A stretch of DNA of 64,000 nucleotides, taken from contig NZ_FNOT01000008.1 of assembly GCF_900107105.1 (NCBI RefSeq), forward strand, positions 153,989 to 217,988, read 5' to 3'. This stretch comes from Geodermatophilus africanus (GTDB lineage Bacteria > Actinomycetota > Actinomycetes > Mycobacteriales > Geodermatophilaceae). Numbering within the stretch: position 1 is the stretch's first letter; every line of letters begins with the position of its first letter. Made by a program: the position numbers and the translations under genes. The notes beneath the pieces were generated by a model, which saw only the letters and a program-made list of their open reading frames with translations, searched no databases and was not told where the DNA came from. Positions 41,127 to 49,766 of this stretch are shown here, in pieces.

Positions 41127-41920
41127 GCGAGCTCGCGAGCTCACCAGGAGACAGAGCAGCGTCGCGATCGCAGCCGCCGAGCGCCAGCGAGGTGGCTGGC
41201 GGGAGCGAGCTGGCCGGGGACCCAGCAGGGCCGCCGTTCGGCCCGCCGGGCGGCGGCGCCGCCTCACCCGACGCGGACGCCCCAGCCGTCCCACCGGCCC
41301 CGGAGGTCGCTCGCTCGGTTTTCGGGCCGGGGCTGGCCGACGCCGAGCGCTACGTGGCCCGGCTGGCCACCGACGGGGTCACCCGCGGGCTGATCGGGCC
41401 GCGGGAGGTGCCCCGGCTGTGGGAGCGGCACGTCCTCAACAGCGCCGCGGTCGCCGACGCCGTCCCGCCGGACGCCCGCGTGGTGGACGTCGGCAGCGGC
41501 GCCGGCCTGCCCGGCATCCCCCTGGCACTGGCCCGGCCGGACCTCCGGATCACCCTGCTCGAGCCGATGGCGCGCCGGGTGGAGTTCCTCGAGGAGGTCG
41601 TCGCCGAGCTCGGGGCACCGTGGCGCGTGCTGCGGGGCCGCGCGGAGGAGCGGTCCGTGCGGACCGCGGTCGGGCCGGTGGACGTCGTCACGGCGCGCGC
41701 CGTCGCCGCCCTCCCCCGGCTGGTCGCGTGGTGCCGCGGGCTGCTGCGCCCCGGCTCCCAGCTGGTCGCCCTCGTCGGCTCCCGGGCGCTGGAGGAGCTC
41801 CCGTCGCTGGTGCCCGAACTGGAGGCGGCGGGGATGCGCGACGTCCACGCGCGGGCTGTCGGTGCGGGGCTGGGGGAGGCTGCCACTACCGTGGTGGTGA
41901 TGACGCGAGGGACGCGGTGA
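41123..41920 (+). CDS. rsmG: 16S rRNA (guanine-527-N7)-methyltransferase RsmG
   Basis: This 265-residue protein has a long low-complexity N-terminus (about 60 residues, Pro/Ala/Ser-rich) before the RsmG core. The core has RLWERHVLNSAAVA, SAM-binding VVDVGSGAGLPGIPLALARPD, LLEPMARRVEFLEEVV and VTARAVAALPRLVAW. It methylates G527 in the 530 loop of 16S rRNA. GTG overlaps jag; because the N-terminus is unusual, the true start could be a later codon. It precedes the parS sites and parA. Confidence 0.93.
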   Translation: MSELASSPGDRAASRSQPPSASEVAGGSELAGDPAGPPFGPPGGGAASPDADAPAVPPAPEVARSVFGPGLADAERYVARLATDGVTRGLIGPREVPRLWERHVLNSAAVADAVPPDARVVDVGSGAGLPGIPLALARPDLRITLLEPMARRVEFLEEVVAELGAPWRVLRGRAEERSVRTAVGPVDVVTARAVAALPRLVAWCRGLLRPGSQLVALVGSRALEELPSLVPELEAAGMRDVHARAVGAGLGEAATTVVVMTRGTR

Positions 41921-41925
41921 CGCGC

Positions 41926-41939
41926 GTTCCACGTGGAAC
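41926..41939. other. parS site 1 (upstream of parA)
   Basis: GTTCCACGTGGAAC, a perfect palindrome, lies between rsmG and parA. It differs from the usual GTTTCACGTGAAAC at two symmetric positions. Binding by the neighbouring ParB is inferred. Confidence 0.85.
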
Positions 41940-41959
41940 CCGTACGACTTCCCGCGTCC

Positions 41960-41973
41960 GTTCCACGTGAAAC
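41960..41973. other. parS site 2 (upstream of parA)
   Basis: GTTCCACGTGAAAC matches the parS core at 13 of 14 bases. It lies 20 bases after site 1 and 22 bases before the parA start, so bound ParB may also repress parAB. Confidence 0.9.
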
Positions 41974-41995
41974 GGACCGGCAGGAAGGACTCCAG

Positions 41996-43057
41996 ATGAC
42001 CGACCCGGGCCAGCGGCTGCGGAGCAGTCTCACGGCCGAGCAGTCGGCCTCCGCCGTCGAGTTCGACAGCCCCATCGCGATGGAGGCGCTCCGGGCCACC
42101 CAGGTCCTGCACGCGGCCGACCAGGAGCCGTTCCCCGCCCCGGGCCGCATCCGGGTCATCACCATCGCCAACCAGAAGGGCGGCGTCGGCAAGACCACGT
42201 CCTCGGTCAACCTCGGGGTCGCCCTCGCGCTGTACGGGCTGCGGACGCTGGTCGTCGACCTCGACCCGCAGGGCAACACCAGCACGGCCCTGGGCGTCGA
42301 CCACAGCGTCGGGACGCCGTCGGTCTACGACGCCCTGGTCGGCGACAGCTCGCTCACCGAGGTGGTGCACCCGACGACGGCCACGCCGCTGCTGTCCTGC
42401 GTGCCGGCGACGATCGACCTGGCCGGCGCGGAGATCGAGCTCGTCTCGGTGGTCGCCCGGGAGTACCGGCTGCGCCGGGCCATCGAGACCTACCTGCAGG
42501 AGCTCCCGCCGGAGCAGCGCCCGCACTACGTCCTCATCGACTGCCCGCCGTCCCTCGGCCTGCTCACGCTGAACGCCCTCGTGGCCGGTGACGAGGTGCT
42601 CATCCCCATCCAGTGCGAGTACTACGCGCTCGAGGGCCTGGGGCAGCTGCTCAACAACATCGACCTGGTACGCCGACACCTCAATCCGGGGATCGCCGTC
42701 CGGACCATCCTGCTCACGATGTACGACGGGCGGACCAAGCTGGCCGACCAGGTCGCCGAGGAGGTCCGCAACCACTTCGGCAGCCTCGTCCTGGACACCG
42801 TCATCCCACGGAACGTCCGAGTCTCGGAAGCCCCCGGCTACGGGCAGTCCGTGGTGACCTACGACCCCGGCTCGCGCGGCTCCACCAGCTACGTCGAGGC
42901 CGCGCGGGAGCTCGCCCGCCGCGGCGTCTCCCTGCCCCCACTGCCCTCGCGCCCGACCCCCGGCACCCCCGTCGCCGCACCTCTGGGGGCGGCGTTCCCC
43001 GACACCGACGCGGCAACGGTCCCCGTCCTACCGTCTCCTGAGGAGAACAAGGCATGA
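41996..43057 (+). CDS. parA: chromosome partitioning ATPase ParA
   Basis: This 353-residue protein has a 50-residue N-terminal extension before [17 protein letters not shown] (deviant Walker A, Lys at 61 and 67). It continues with [14 protein letters not shown] and [15 protein letters not shown]. It forms ATP-dependent gradients on DNA that move ParB-parS complexes. The ATG at 41996 has GGAAGGA upstream; an earlier in-frame start at 41933 would lie within the parS sites and is rejected. Its stop overlaps the parB ATG (ATGA). Confidence 0.96.
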   Translation: MTDPGQRLRSSLTAEQSASAVEFDSPIAMEALRATQVLHAADQEPFPAPGRIRVITIANQKGGVGKTTSSVNLGVALALYGLRTLVVDLDPQGNTSTALGVDHSVGTPSVYDALVGDSSLTEVVHPTTATPLLSCVPATIDLAGAEIELVSVVAREYRLRRAIETYLQELPPEQRPHYVLIDCPPSLGLLTLNALVAGDEVLIPIQCEYYALEGLGQLLNNIDLVRRHLNPGIAVRTILLTMYDGRTKLADQVAEEVRNHFGSLVLDTVIPRNVRVSEAPGYGQSVVTYDPGSRGSTSYVEAARELARRGVSLPPLPSRPTPGTPVAAPLGAAFPDTDAATVPVLPSPEENKA

Positions 43058-44094
43058 GCAAGCGTGGCGGTCTGGGCCGAGGGCTGGCGGCGCTGATCCC
43101 CACCAGCGCGCCGGACGACGAGCAGCCGGCGCTGCCCGCGGTAGACGAGAGCGCAGGTCAGCCGGCCGATCAGGAGGCCGCACCGGCCGCGGCGCCCGTT
43201 CCTCCGGTGCACCTGCTGCCGCCGGCGGCCCAGGCTGCAGCGACGGTGGCCGCGCAGGCGGAGGCGGCCGTCGGCGTCCCCGGCGCGCAGCTGCGCGAGG
43301 TCGCGGTGATCGACGTCGTCCCGAACCCCAAGCAGCCGCGCCAGGTGTTCGACGACGAGGCGCTGGAGGAGCTCACGTACTCCGTGCGCGAGTTCGGCCT
43401 GCTGCAGCCGATCGTGGTCCGCGAGCGCGCCGAGGGCGGCTACGAGCTCATCATGGGCGAGCGCCGGCTGCGCGCCGCCCGGGCCGCCGATCTGAAGTTC
43501 GTGCCGGCGATCATCCGGGACACCACGGACGACGCCCTGCTGCGCGATGCGCTGCTGGAGAACATCCACCGGGTCCAGCTCAACCCGCTGGAGGAGGCCG
43601 CGGCCTACCAGCAGCTGCTGGAGGAGTTCGGCGCCACGCACGAGGAGCTGGCCAGCCGGATCGGCCGCAGCCGCTCGCAGGTGACCAACACGATCCGGCT
43701 GCTCAAGCTGCCGGTGAAGGTGCAGACCCGCGTCGCCGCCGGGGTCATCTCGGCCGGCCACGCCCGGGCGCTGCTCGGCCTGCCCGACGCGGAGAAGCAG
43801 GAGGCGCTGGCCGCCCGGATCGTCGCGGAGGGGATGTCGGTGCGGGCCACCGAGGAGGCGGTCGCGCTGGCCGTCGCCGAGGAGCCGACGGCCAAGCGCC
43901 GGCCGCGGAAGTTCAGCGCGCCGGGCGTGGAGGACCTAGCCGGCCGGCTCTCCGACGCCTTCGAGACCAAGGTGAGGATCCAGATCGGCCGCGCGAAGGG
44001 TCGCATCGTGGTCGAGTTCGGCTCGGTCGACGACCTGCAGCGCATCATCGGTCAGATGGCCCCGGACATCACCGGACGCCGTCCCGAGGAGTGA
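43054..44094 (+). CDS. parB: chromosome partitioning protein ParB
   Basis: This 346-residue protein begins [16 protein letters not shown], the ParA-stimulating peptide. An Ala-rich linker follows, then the CTP-binding domain with [17 protein letters not shown] and GERRLRA (135-141). The helix-turn-helix [20 protein letters not shown] is next, and a C-terminal dimerisation domain ends the protein. It binds parS, slides as a CTP clamp and loads SMC. A 20-bp hairpin follows the stop. Confidence 0.97.
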   Translation: MSKRGGLGRGLAALIPTSAPDDEQPALPAVDESAGQPADQEAAPAAAPVPPVHLLPPAAQAAATVAAQAEAAVGVPGAQLREVAVIDVVPNPKQPRQVFDDEALEELTYSVREFGLLQPIVVRERAEGGYELIMGERRLRAARAADLKFVPAIIRDTTDDALLRDALLENIHRVQLNPLEEAAAYQQLLEEFGATHEELASRIGRSRSQVTNTIRLLKLPVKVQTRVAAGVISAGHARALLGLPDAEKQEALAARIVAEGMSVRATEEAVALAVAEEPTAKRRPRKFSAPGVEDLAGRLSDAFETKVRIQIGRAKGRIVVEFGSVDDLQRIIGQMAPDITGRRPEE

Positions 44095-44100
44095 TCAACA

Positions 44101-44143
44101 CACAGCGGCCCGGTTCCGTCACCGACGGAACCGGGCCGCTGTG
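44101..44143 (+). terminator. terminator after parB
   Basis: A 20-bp perfect stem with loop ACC begins 6 bases after the parB stop. It is the strongest simple hairpin in the window and ends the rpmH-parB direction before the convergent ddl. Confidence 0.85.
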
Positions 44144-44158
44144 GTGAGCGACGGGTGC

Positions 44159-44262
44159 GGCCCCGTCCAGAGGCTCGCCGCAGGCCTCGTCCCGGGTCCC
44201 ACCCTGAGCCTGCGAAGGGTGGGGAGGACGAGGTCCTTCCACGGTGAGGAGGACGGGGTCCT
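44159..44262 (-). repeat. stop-proximal palindromic repeat, copy 11
   Basis: GGCCCCGTCCAGAGGCTCGC, CACCCTGAGCCTGCGAAGGGTG, GGAGGACGAGGTCCTT and a terminal GGACGGGGTCCTT end 3 bases from the ddl stop codon. Two overlapping units are visible. Confidence 0.65.
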
Positions 44263-44265
44263 TCT

Positions 44266-45258
44266 TCAGCGGGCGGTGGCCCGCCGGGTCAGCAGCCGGG
44301 CGAGGACGTCGCCGAGCGAGGACCCGGCCGCCTCGACCGCCATCGGGAACATCGAGGTCTCGGTCAGCCCGGGCGAGACGTTCACCTCGAGGAAGTGCAC
44401 CTCGCCGTCCGGCGTGACGATCGCGTCGGTACGGGAGAGATCGGCCAGGCCGAGCACCTGGTGCACGCGGACGGCCATCTCGGCGGCGCGGGTGGCCACC
44501 TCCGTCGACACCCGGGCCGGCGCGTGGTACTCGGTCAGGCCGGGGGTGTAGCGCGCGGTGTAGTCGAAGACGCCGGATTCCGGGGCGATCTCGACGGCCG
44601 GCAGCGCCTCCGGGCCGTCGCCGAGGTCGACCACCGCGAGCGCCAGCTCCACCCCGTCGACGTAGCGCTCCACCATCACGGTGTCGCCGTAGGCAAAGCA
44701 GCTGACCATGGCGGCGGGCAGGTCCTCGACCCGGCCGACCTTCTGCACGCCCAGGGCCGACCCGCCCGAGGCCGGCTTGACCATCAGCGGCAGGTCCAGC
44801 CGGGCGACGATGAGGTCCAGCACCGCACCGGCGCCCAGCTCCCGGAAGGTGCTGTGCGGCAGGGCCACCCAGTCCGGCGTGGCCACCCCGGCGGAGCGCA
44901 CGACGGACTTCGCTGCCGGCTTGTCCCAGGCCAGCCGGCAGGCCGCGGCCGGGGACCCGACGTAGGGGACGCCGGCCAGGTCGAGCACCGCCCGCAGCGC
45001 GCCGTCCTCACCCGTGGCGCCGTGCAACGCGATGAACACGGCGTCCGCCGGGGCGGCGGCGAGGCCGGGCAGCAGCTCGGCGTCGGCGTCGCGCAGCTCG
45101 GCCTCCACGCCGGCGCGGGCGAGCTCCTCGGCCACCTGGGTGCCCGAGGAGAGGCTGACCTCCCGCTCGACGTTCAGGCCGCCGGCGAGGACGACGGCGC
45201 GCAGCGGGTGCGCGACCGCCCCGGGCTCCGCAGCGGGGACGGCGGTCGGCTCGCTCAT
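44266..45258 (-). CDS. D-alanine--D-alanine ligase family protein
   Basis: This 330-residue ATP-grasp protein has GGLNVEREVSLSSGTQVAEE at the N-terminus, the ALHGATGEDGALRAVLDLAGV loop, LMVKPASGGSALGVQKV, and the metal-binding end EVHFLEVNVSPGLTETSM. It joins two D-Ala for peptidoglycan precursors. The GGLNVERE motif differs from the usual GGxSxEHE, so another D-amino-acid or dipeptide substrate is possible. Its ATG overlaps the aminotransferase stop (ATGA), so the two form an operon. Confidence 0.85.
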   Translation of the reverse strand: MSEPTAVPAAEPGAVAHPLRAVVLAGGLNVEREVSLSSGTQVAEELARAGVEAELRDADAELLPGLAAAPADAVFIALHGATGEDGALRAVLDLAGVPYVGSPAAACRLAWDKPAAKSVVRSAGVATPDWVALPHSTFRELGAGAVLDLIVARLDLPLMVKPASGGSALGVQKVGRVEDLPAAMVSCFAYGDTVMVERYVDGVELALAVVDLGDGPEALPAVEIAPESGVFDYTARYTPGLTEYHAPARVSTEVATRAAEMAVRVHQVLGLADLSRTDAIVTPDGEVHFLEVNVSPGLTETSMFPMAVEAAGSSLGDVLARLLTRRATAR

Positions 45259-46658
45259 GCGCGGTCCTCGTATCGGTCGCTGTTGGCCGGGCCGACGATG
45301 GTGCCGGCACCCGGCGCCGCTCCGCCGTGCGGACCGGGAACGGCCCGGAAGGTGCCGGTGTCCACGGCGTCGAAGGTCGAGTGCAGGTCCAGCTCGGCCT
45401 CGATGACCCGGGCCAGCCGGCGCACCCCCTCGCGGATCTGGTCCGGCTCGGGGTAGCAGTAGGACAGCCGCATGAACTCCGAGCCCGACCCGTCGGCGTA
45501 GAAGCCGATGCCGGGGACGTAGGCCACGTGCGCGTTCACCGCGCGCGGCTGCATCTGCTTGGCGTCGAGCCCGTGCGGCAGCTTCAGCCAGACGTAGAAG
45601 CCGCCGTCGGGCCGGGTCCACGTGGTGCCCGCCGGCATCAGCGCCTCGAGCGACTCCAGGGTGGCGTCGCGCCGCTCCCGGTAGAGCTCGACGAAGTGCT
45701 TGACCTGCTCCCGCCACGGCTGGGTGTCGAGGTAGCGGGCGACGGCGTACTGGGTCAGCGAGGGCGGGCAGAGCACCTGCGCCTCGGTGGCCAGCACCAG
45801 CTTCTCGCGGACGGCGAGCGGCGCGAGCACCCAGCCCACCCGCAGGCCCGGCGAGAACGTCTTGGAGAACGAGCCGAGGTAGATGACCCGCCGGTCGTCG
45901 CGGGCCCGCAGCGCGCGCATCGGCTCCCGGTCGAAGCCGAGCAGGCCGTAGGGGTTGTCCTCGATGACCAGCAGGTCGTAGCGCTCGGCGATCTCCATGA
46001 CCGCCTGCCGCCGCGGCTCGGACAGGGTGACGCCGGCCGGGTTGTGGTAGTTCGGCACGGTGTAGAGGAACTTCACCCGGTCGCCGTCGGCCCGGCACTC
46101 GAGCAGCGTCTGCTCCAGGGCCTCGGGGATCAGCCCGTCGTCGTCCATGGGCACGTGCCGGACGCGCGCCTCGGCGGCCTGGAAGACCCCGAGCGCGCCG
46201 ACGTAGGACGGGCCCTCGGCGAGGACGACGTCGCCGGGGTCGCAGAAGACGCGGGTCACCAGGTCCAGCCCCTGCTGGGAGCCGACGGTGACGACGACCT
46301 CGCTGGGCGAGGCGTCGGTGATGCCCTCGAGGGCCATGACGTCGCAGATCCGCTCGCGCAGCCGCGGGTCGCCCTGGCCGGAGCCGTACTGCAGCGTCTG
46401 GGCGCCCATCCCGGACACCAGCTCGCCGATCATCGAGCCGACCGCGTCCAACGGCAGGGCGGTCACCGCGGGCATGCCGCCGGCCAGCGAGACGACCTCG
46501 GGGCGGCTGACGACGGAGAACAGCGCACGGATCTCCGAGGTCTTCATGCCGTGGGTGCGTGCTGCGTACCGGTCCGCCAACGGGTCCAGCCGCGGGTGTC
46601 GCGGAGCAGGGTGGTGCACACCGGGGCCCGGGGGTGTTCCGGGCTGGAGATCGGCCAC
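45255..46658 (-). CDS. PLP-dependent aminotransferase (ARO8/MocR-like fold type I)
   Basis: This 467-residue enzyme has the PLP-lysine motif YLGSFSKTFSPGLRVGW, the cofactor-binding TVGSQQGLDLVTRVF, VPNYHNPAGVTL and IEDNPYGLLGFD. There is no GntR-type DNA-binding domain, so it is an enzyme of the aromatic/2-aminoadipate aminotransferase branch and not a MocR regulator. The substrate is unknown. GTG at 46656-46658 is preferred; the longer frame begins within an intergenic inverted repeat. It is coupled to ddl by a 4-base overlap. Confidence 0.87.
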   Translation of the reverse strand: MADLQPGTPPGPGVHHPAPRHPRLDPLADRYAARTHGMKTSEIRALFSVVSRPEVVSLAGGMPAVTALPLDAVGSMIGELVSGMGAQTLQYGSGQGDPRLRERICDVMALEGITDASPSEVVVTVGSQQGLDLVTRVFCDPGDVVLAEGPSYVGALGVFQAAEARVRHVPMDDDGLIPEALEQTLLECRADGDRVKFLYTVPNYHNPAGVTLSEPRRQAVMEIAERYDLLVIEDNPYGLLGFDREPMRALRARDDRRVIYLGSFSKTFSPGLRVGWVLAPLAVREKLVLATEAQVLCPPSLTQYAVARYLDTQPWREQVKHFVELYRERRDATLESLEALMPAGTTWTRPDGGFYVWLKLPHGLDAKQMQPRAVNAHVAYVPGIGFYADGSGSEFMRLSYCYPEPDQIREGVRRLARVIEAELDLHSTFDAVDTGTFRAVPGPHGGAAPGAGTIVGPANSDRYEDRA

Positions 46659-46756
46659 GCTCCGAGTGTAGGGAGCCACACCGGGCGGCCCGCCGGGGAC
46701 ACGGCGAGGGGACGGACTGGTCCCCTCCCGCCCGTTCCACCCGGCGCGCCACCCCG

Positions 46757-46812
46757 GCGAGATCGCCGATCCCACACGTCTGGAGGGCCTGGACCGTGCG
46801 AGATCGCCGATC
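46757..46812. promoter_or_regulatory. 15-base direct repeat with dyad upstream of the aminotransferase
   Basis: GCGAGATCGCCGATC occurs at 46757 and again at 46798, 41 bases apart. The second copy extends to CGAGATCGCCGATCTCG, a dyad with 8-base arms. They lie 100-155 bases before the aminotransferase start and just beyond the cwlM stop, so an operator or a terminator role is possible. Confidence 0.45.
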
Positions 46813-46830
46813 TCGCCGGCCACGAACCCC

Positions 46831-47982
46831 TCAGCGCTTCGCAGGCAGGATGAAGGTGCCGGTCGGCGGGTCGGCCTCGGCGGGCAGGAACAGCCGCTGG
46901 ACGGCGGCCAGGACGGCGCTGGCGACCGTGCTGCGCAGCCGCGCGTCGAGCAGCAGCAGCCGGTCGACCGGGTGGGACAGGTAGCCGACGTCGAGCCGGA
47001 CGGCGGGCATCCGGCTCATCCGCAGCAGGTCCCAGGTCTTCGGGTGCGAGCCGAGGTCCAGCATGCCGGTGCGCGCGACGACCTCCCGGCGCACCAGGTT
47101 GGCGAACTGCTCGCCCACGGTGGACGAGGCGCCCGAGCCGGTGCCGTAGTAGTAGCTGGCCACCCCGCGGGCGTGCTCGGAGCTGTGGGCGTCGGTGTGC
47201 AGCGAGAGGAACAGGTCGGCGCGGGCGTCGTTGGCGAACGCCGTCCGCTCCGCCGGCGAGGGGTCCTGGTCGCGGCCGCGGGTCAGGTAGACGGTGGCGC
47301 CGGCCGCGGCGAGCCGGCCCTCGATGCGCGAGGCGAGGTCGAGCACCAGGTCGGCCTCGGTGGTCTCCCCGACGGTGTTGCCGGTGTCGGTGCCGCCGTG
47401 GCCGGGGTCGACGACGATCCGCCGTCGGATGAGGTGCGGGCCGCTCTCCACGAAGCTGGCGCTCTGCCGCAGCAGCTGCGGCCGCCCGCCGGTGACCTTG
47501 CGGCCGAGCTGGCGCAGCGCCCGGAGGGTGGCCGGCCCGCAGGTGCCGTCCGAGGTCAGCCCGTAGTCACGCTGGAAGGCCCGCAGCCCGACCTCGGTCT
47601 CGGGGCCGAAGACGCCGTCGACCGGGCCGGCGTCGTAGCCGAGCTCGTGCAGCCGGTCCTGCAGGTTGGTGACGTCGTCCCCGCGCATGGCGCGGACCGG
47701 GTCGTGGTGCAGCAGCCGGTCACCGAGCGACCAGCGCGCCTCGGACAGGGCGCGGTACGTCTCCTCGCCGACGCGGCCGTCGACGGTCAGCCCGCGCACC
47801 TGCTGGAAGTGGCGGACGGCGAGCTCGGTGGCCGGGTCGTAGACCGCCTGGTCCAGCGACGCCTCCTCTGCGGCGCCGGCCGCCGGCAGGAGGGTAAGAG
47901 CGCGCAGCGCGGCGTGCACGTCGGCCACGGCGGGGCCACGGTCGCCCGGCCCCAGGGGCTGCATGCTGTCGTCGGTTGCCAT
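46831..47982 (-). CDS. cwlM: CwlM-like peptidoglycan-binding / amidase_3 protein
   Basis: This 383-residue protein has two peptidoglycan-binding-1 domains (residues 12-90 and 98-165) and an amidase_3 domain with IVVDPGHGGTDTGN, TTEADLVLDLASR and LFLSLHTDAHS (zinc ligands present). The usual catalytic Glu near the end is Asp (AVRLDVGYLSHP). It has no signal peptide. Mycobacterial CwlM is a cytoplasmic activator of MurA, switched by PknB on C-terminal threonines. Here PTGTF (Thr374, Thr376) is conserved close to the C-terminus. Confidence 0.9.
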   Translation of the reverse strand: MATDDSMQPLGPGDRGPAVADVHAALRALTLLPAAGAAEEASLDQAVYDPATELAVRHFQQVRGLTVDGRVGEETYRALSEARWSLGDRLLHHDPVRAMRGDDVTNLQDRLHELGYDAGPVDGVFGPETEVGLRAFQRDYGLTSDGTCGPATLRALRQLGRKVTGGRPQLLRQSASFVESGPHLIRRRIVVDPGHGGTDTGNTVGETTEADLVLDLASRIEGRLAAAGATVYLTRGRDQDPSPAERTAFANDARADLFLSLHTDAHSSEHARGVASYYYGTGSGASSTVGEQFANLVRREVVARTGMLDLGSHPKTWDLLRMSRMPAVRLDVGYLSHPVDRLLLLDARLRSTVASAVLAAVQRLFLPAEADPPTGTFILPAKR

Positions 47983-48040
47983 CGTGGGTCGATTGTGGTC
48001 CCCGGGCGGCGCCGCGGCCCGACGGGGGCCCACACGCGCG

Positions 48041-48073
48041 AGGGCCTCCTCCGCCACCGGCGGAGGAGGCCCT
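48041..48073 (-). terminator. terminator between trxA and cwlM
   Basis: A 15-bp perfect stem, AGGGCCTCCTCCGCC with its complement, and loop ACC lies 73 bases beyond the trxA stop and before the cwlM start. It likely ends the trxB-trxA transcript. Confidence 0.75.
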
Positions 48074-48084
48074 GGTGACCGGTT

Positions 48085-48142
48085 GGAACGGCCTCCCTGC
48101 AGGGTCCCGCCCCGAGCCCGCGAAGGGGGGAGGGCGGTCCTC
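48085..48142 (-). repeat. stop-proximal palindromic repeat, copy 12
   Basis: GGAACGGCCTCCCTGCAGGG, TCCCGCCCCGAGCCCGCGAAG and GGGGGAGGGCGGTCCT end 3-4 bases from the trxA stop codon. Confidence 0.6.
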
Positions 48143-48145
48143 CCG

Positions 48146-48472
48146 TTACAGGTAGTCCGCGAGGTCGGAGAGGATCGCGCCCTTCGGCTTGGCGCCGATG
48201 ATGCTCTTCACCGGCTTGCCGCCCTGGAACACCGTCATGGTCGGGATCGACATGACCTGGTAGTCGCGCGCGATCTGCGGGTTCTCATCGATGTTGAGCT
48301 TGGCGATCGTCAGCTTGTCGGCGTGCTCGGCGGCGATCTCCTCGAGGACCGGGGCGACCATCTTGCACGGCCCGCACCACTCGGCCCAGAAGTCGACGAG
48401 GACGGGCTTGTCGCTGCCCAGGACGTCATCGGCGAAGGTCGCGTCGGTGACCGTCACGGTGTTACCTGCCAT
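48146..48472 (-). CDS. trxA: thioredoxin
   Basis: This 108-residue thioredoxin has the redox-active WAEWCGPCKM motif, the cis-Pro loop SIPTMTVFQGG and the helix EEIAAEHADKLTIAKLNID. It reduces protein disulfides using electrons from TrxB encoded just upstream. A 120-base gap with a repeat copy separates it from trxB. Gene order trxB-trxA-cwlM matches the mycobacterial Rv3913-3915 block. Confidence 0.97.
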   Translation of the reverse strand: MAGNTVTVTDATFADDVLGSDKPVLVDFWAEWCGPCKMVAPVLEEIAAEHADKLTIAKLNIDENPQIARDYQVMSIPTMTVFQGGKPVKSIIGAKPKGAILSDLADYL

Positions 48473-48545
48473 GGGTCGTTCTCCCTCTCGGTCTGCTGGT
48501 ACCCGTCGGCTCCAACCGGACGGGAGGTCGGTGTATGCCCCGGAC

Positions 48546-48592
48546 CGGGCGCGGCCCCCTGCAGGGTCCCGCCGCGGGCCGGGGGGCGCCTC
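48546..48592 (-). repeat. stop-proximal palindromic repeat, copy 13 (short)
   Basis: GCGGCCCCCTGCAGGGTCCC with GCCGCGGGCCGGGGGGCGCCTC runs directly into the trxB stop codon. It lacks the GGACCCCGTCC arm. Confidence 0.5.
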
Positions 48593-49612
48593 TCAGCGCT
48601 CGCCGAAGGCGGCGGCCAGCCAGCGCTCGGCGTCGATCGCCGCCGCGGCGCCGGTGCCGGCCGAGGTGATGGCCTGGCGGTAGATGTGGTCGACGACGTC
48701 GCCGCAGGCGAAGACGCCCTCGATGTTGGTCCGCGTGCTGGGGTGCTCGACCTGGACGTACCCCTCGTCGTCGAGCTTGAGCTGGCCGGCGAAGAGCTCG
48801 CTGCGGGGGTCGTGGCCGATCGCGACGAACACCCCGGAGACCGGCAGCTCCTCGGTCGCGCCGGTGCCGACGTCGGTCAGCCGGACACCCGAGACGGTCT
48901 GGTCGCCGAGCACGTCGGTGACCTGCTTGCCCAGCGCCCAGCGGATCTTCTCGTTCTCCTGTGCGCGCTGCTGCATGATCTTGGAGGCGCGCAGCTCCTC
49001 CCGCCGGTGGACGACGGTCACGGTCTTGGCGAACCGGGTGAGGAACGTCGCCTCCTCCATCGCCGAGTCGCCCCCGCCGACCACGACGATGTCCTGGTCG
49101 CGGAAGAAGAAGCCGTCACAGGTGGCACAGGCCGAGACGCCGCGGCCGAGCAACCGGGCCTCGTTGTCCAGGCCGAGGTACCGGTACTTCGAGCCGGTGG
49201 CGACGATGACCGCGTGGGCGCGGTGCACCTCGTCGCCGACCGTGACGATCTTCGGCTCGGCGGTGAGGTCGACCTCGGTGACGTCGCGGGCGACCAGCTC
49301 GGCGCCGAAGCGCTCGGCCTGGGTGCGCATGTCGTCCATGAGCTGCGGGCCCTGGACACCCTCGGCGAAGCCGGGGAAGTTCTCGACCTCGGTGGTGGTC
49401 ATCAGCGCGCCGCCGAACTGCGAGCCCTCGAACACCAGGGGGTGCAGGTTCGCGCGGGCGGCGTAGATGGCGGCGGTGTACCCGGCCGGACCCGACCCGA
49501 TGATGATCAGGTCACGGACGCCGTCCTGCTCGGCGGGCGGGATCGCGGGCTCCACGTGCTCCGCCGTCACGGCGGGGCCGGGGGTCGGGTGGTTCGTCGT
49601 CACGCGCGGCAC
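48593..49612 (-). CDS. trxB: thioredoxin-disulfide reductase
   Basis: This 339-residue flavoprotein has FAD-binding [18 protein letters not shown], redox Cys pair [16 protein letters not shown]-binding [12 protein letters not shown] and the C-terminal [21 protein letters not shown]. It passes electrons from NADPH to thioredoxin. The first 30 residues are an extra tail; GTG at 49612 or a second GTG three codons on are equally possible starts. Confidence 0.96.
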   Translation of the reverse strand: MPRVTTNHPTPGPAVTAEHVEPAIPPAEQDGVRDLIIIGSGPAGYTAAIYAARANLHPLVFEGSQFGGALMTTTEVENFPGFAEGVQGPQLMDDMRTQAERFGAELVARDVTEVDLTAEPKIVTVGDEVHRAHAVIVATGSKYRYLGLDNEARLLGRGVSACATCDGFFFRDQDIVVVGGGDSAMEEATFLTRFAKTVTVVHRREELRASKIMQQRAQENEKIRWALGKQVTDVLGDQTVSGVRLTDVGTGATEELPVSGVFVAIGHDPRSELFAGQLKLDDEGYVQVEHPSTRTNIEGVFACGDVVDHIYRQAITSAGTGAAAAIDAERWLAAAFGER

Positions 49613-49679
49613 AACGGAGATCGTAGGGGCTGCATTCCCAGGTCCACGGCCCCGCAGGGGGTGTCAGCCGCCACCGCCG

Positions 49680-49763
49680 GCCCCGTTCAGAGCACCGCCC
49701 CGAGCTTGCGAGGGGTGCGGAGAACGGGTCCTTCTCCGAGGCGTGGGGAGAAGGGTGGTCCCT
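49680..49763 (-). repeat. stop-proximal palindromic repeat, copy 14
   Basis: GGCCCCGTTCAGAGCACCGC, CCCGAGCTTGCGAGGGGTGC, GGAGAACGGGTCCTTCTCCG and GGAGAAGGGTGGTCCCT end 3-4 bases from the pseudokinase-gene stop codon. Confidence 0.65.
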
Positions 49764-49766
49764 ACT

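Noticed and set aside
41933..41995. Earlier in-frame start for parA
   Set aside because: It would translate the parS sites and lacks a ribosome-binding site; the ATG at 41996 has GGAAGGA upstream.
45255..46658. Aminotransferase as a MocR-type regulator
   Set aside because: There is no N-terminal winged-helix domain before the PLP enzyme fold.
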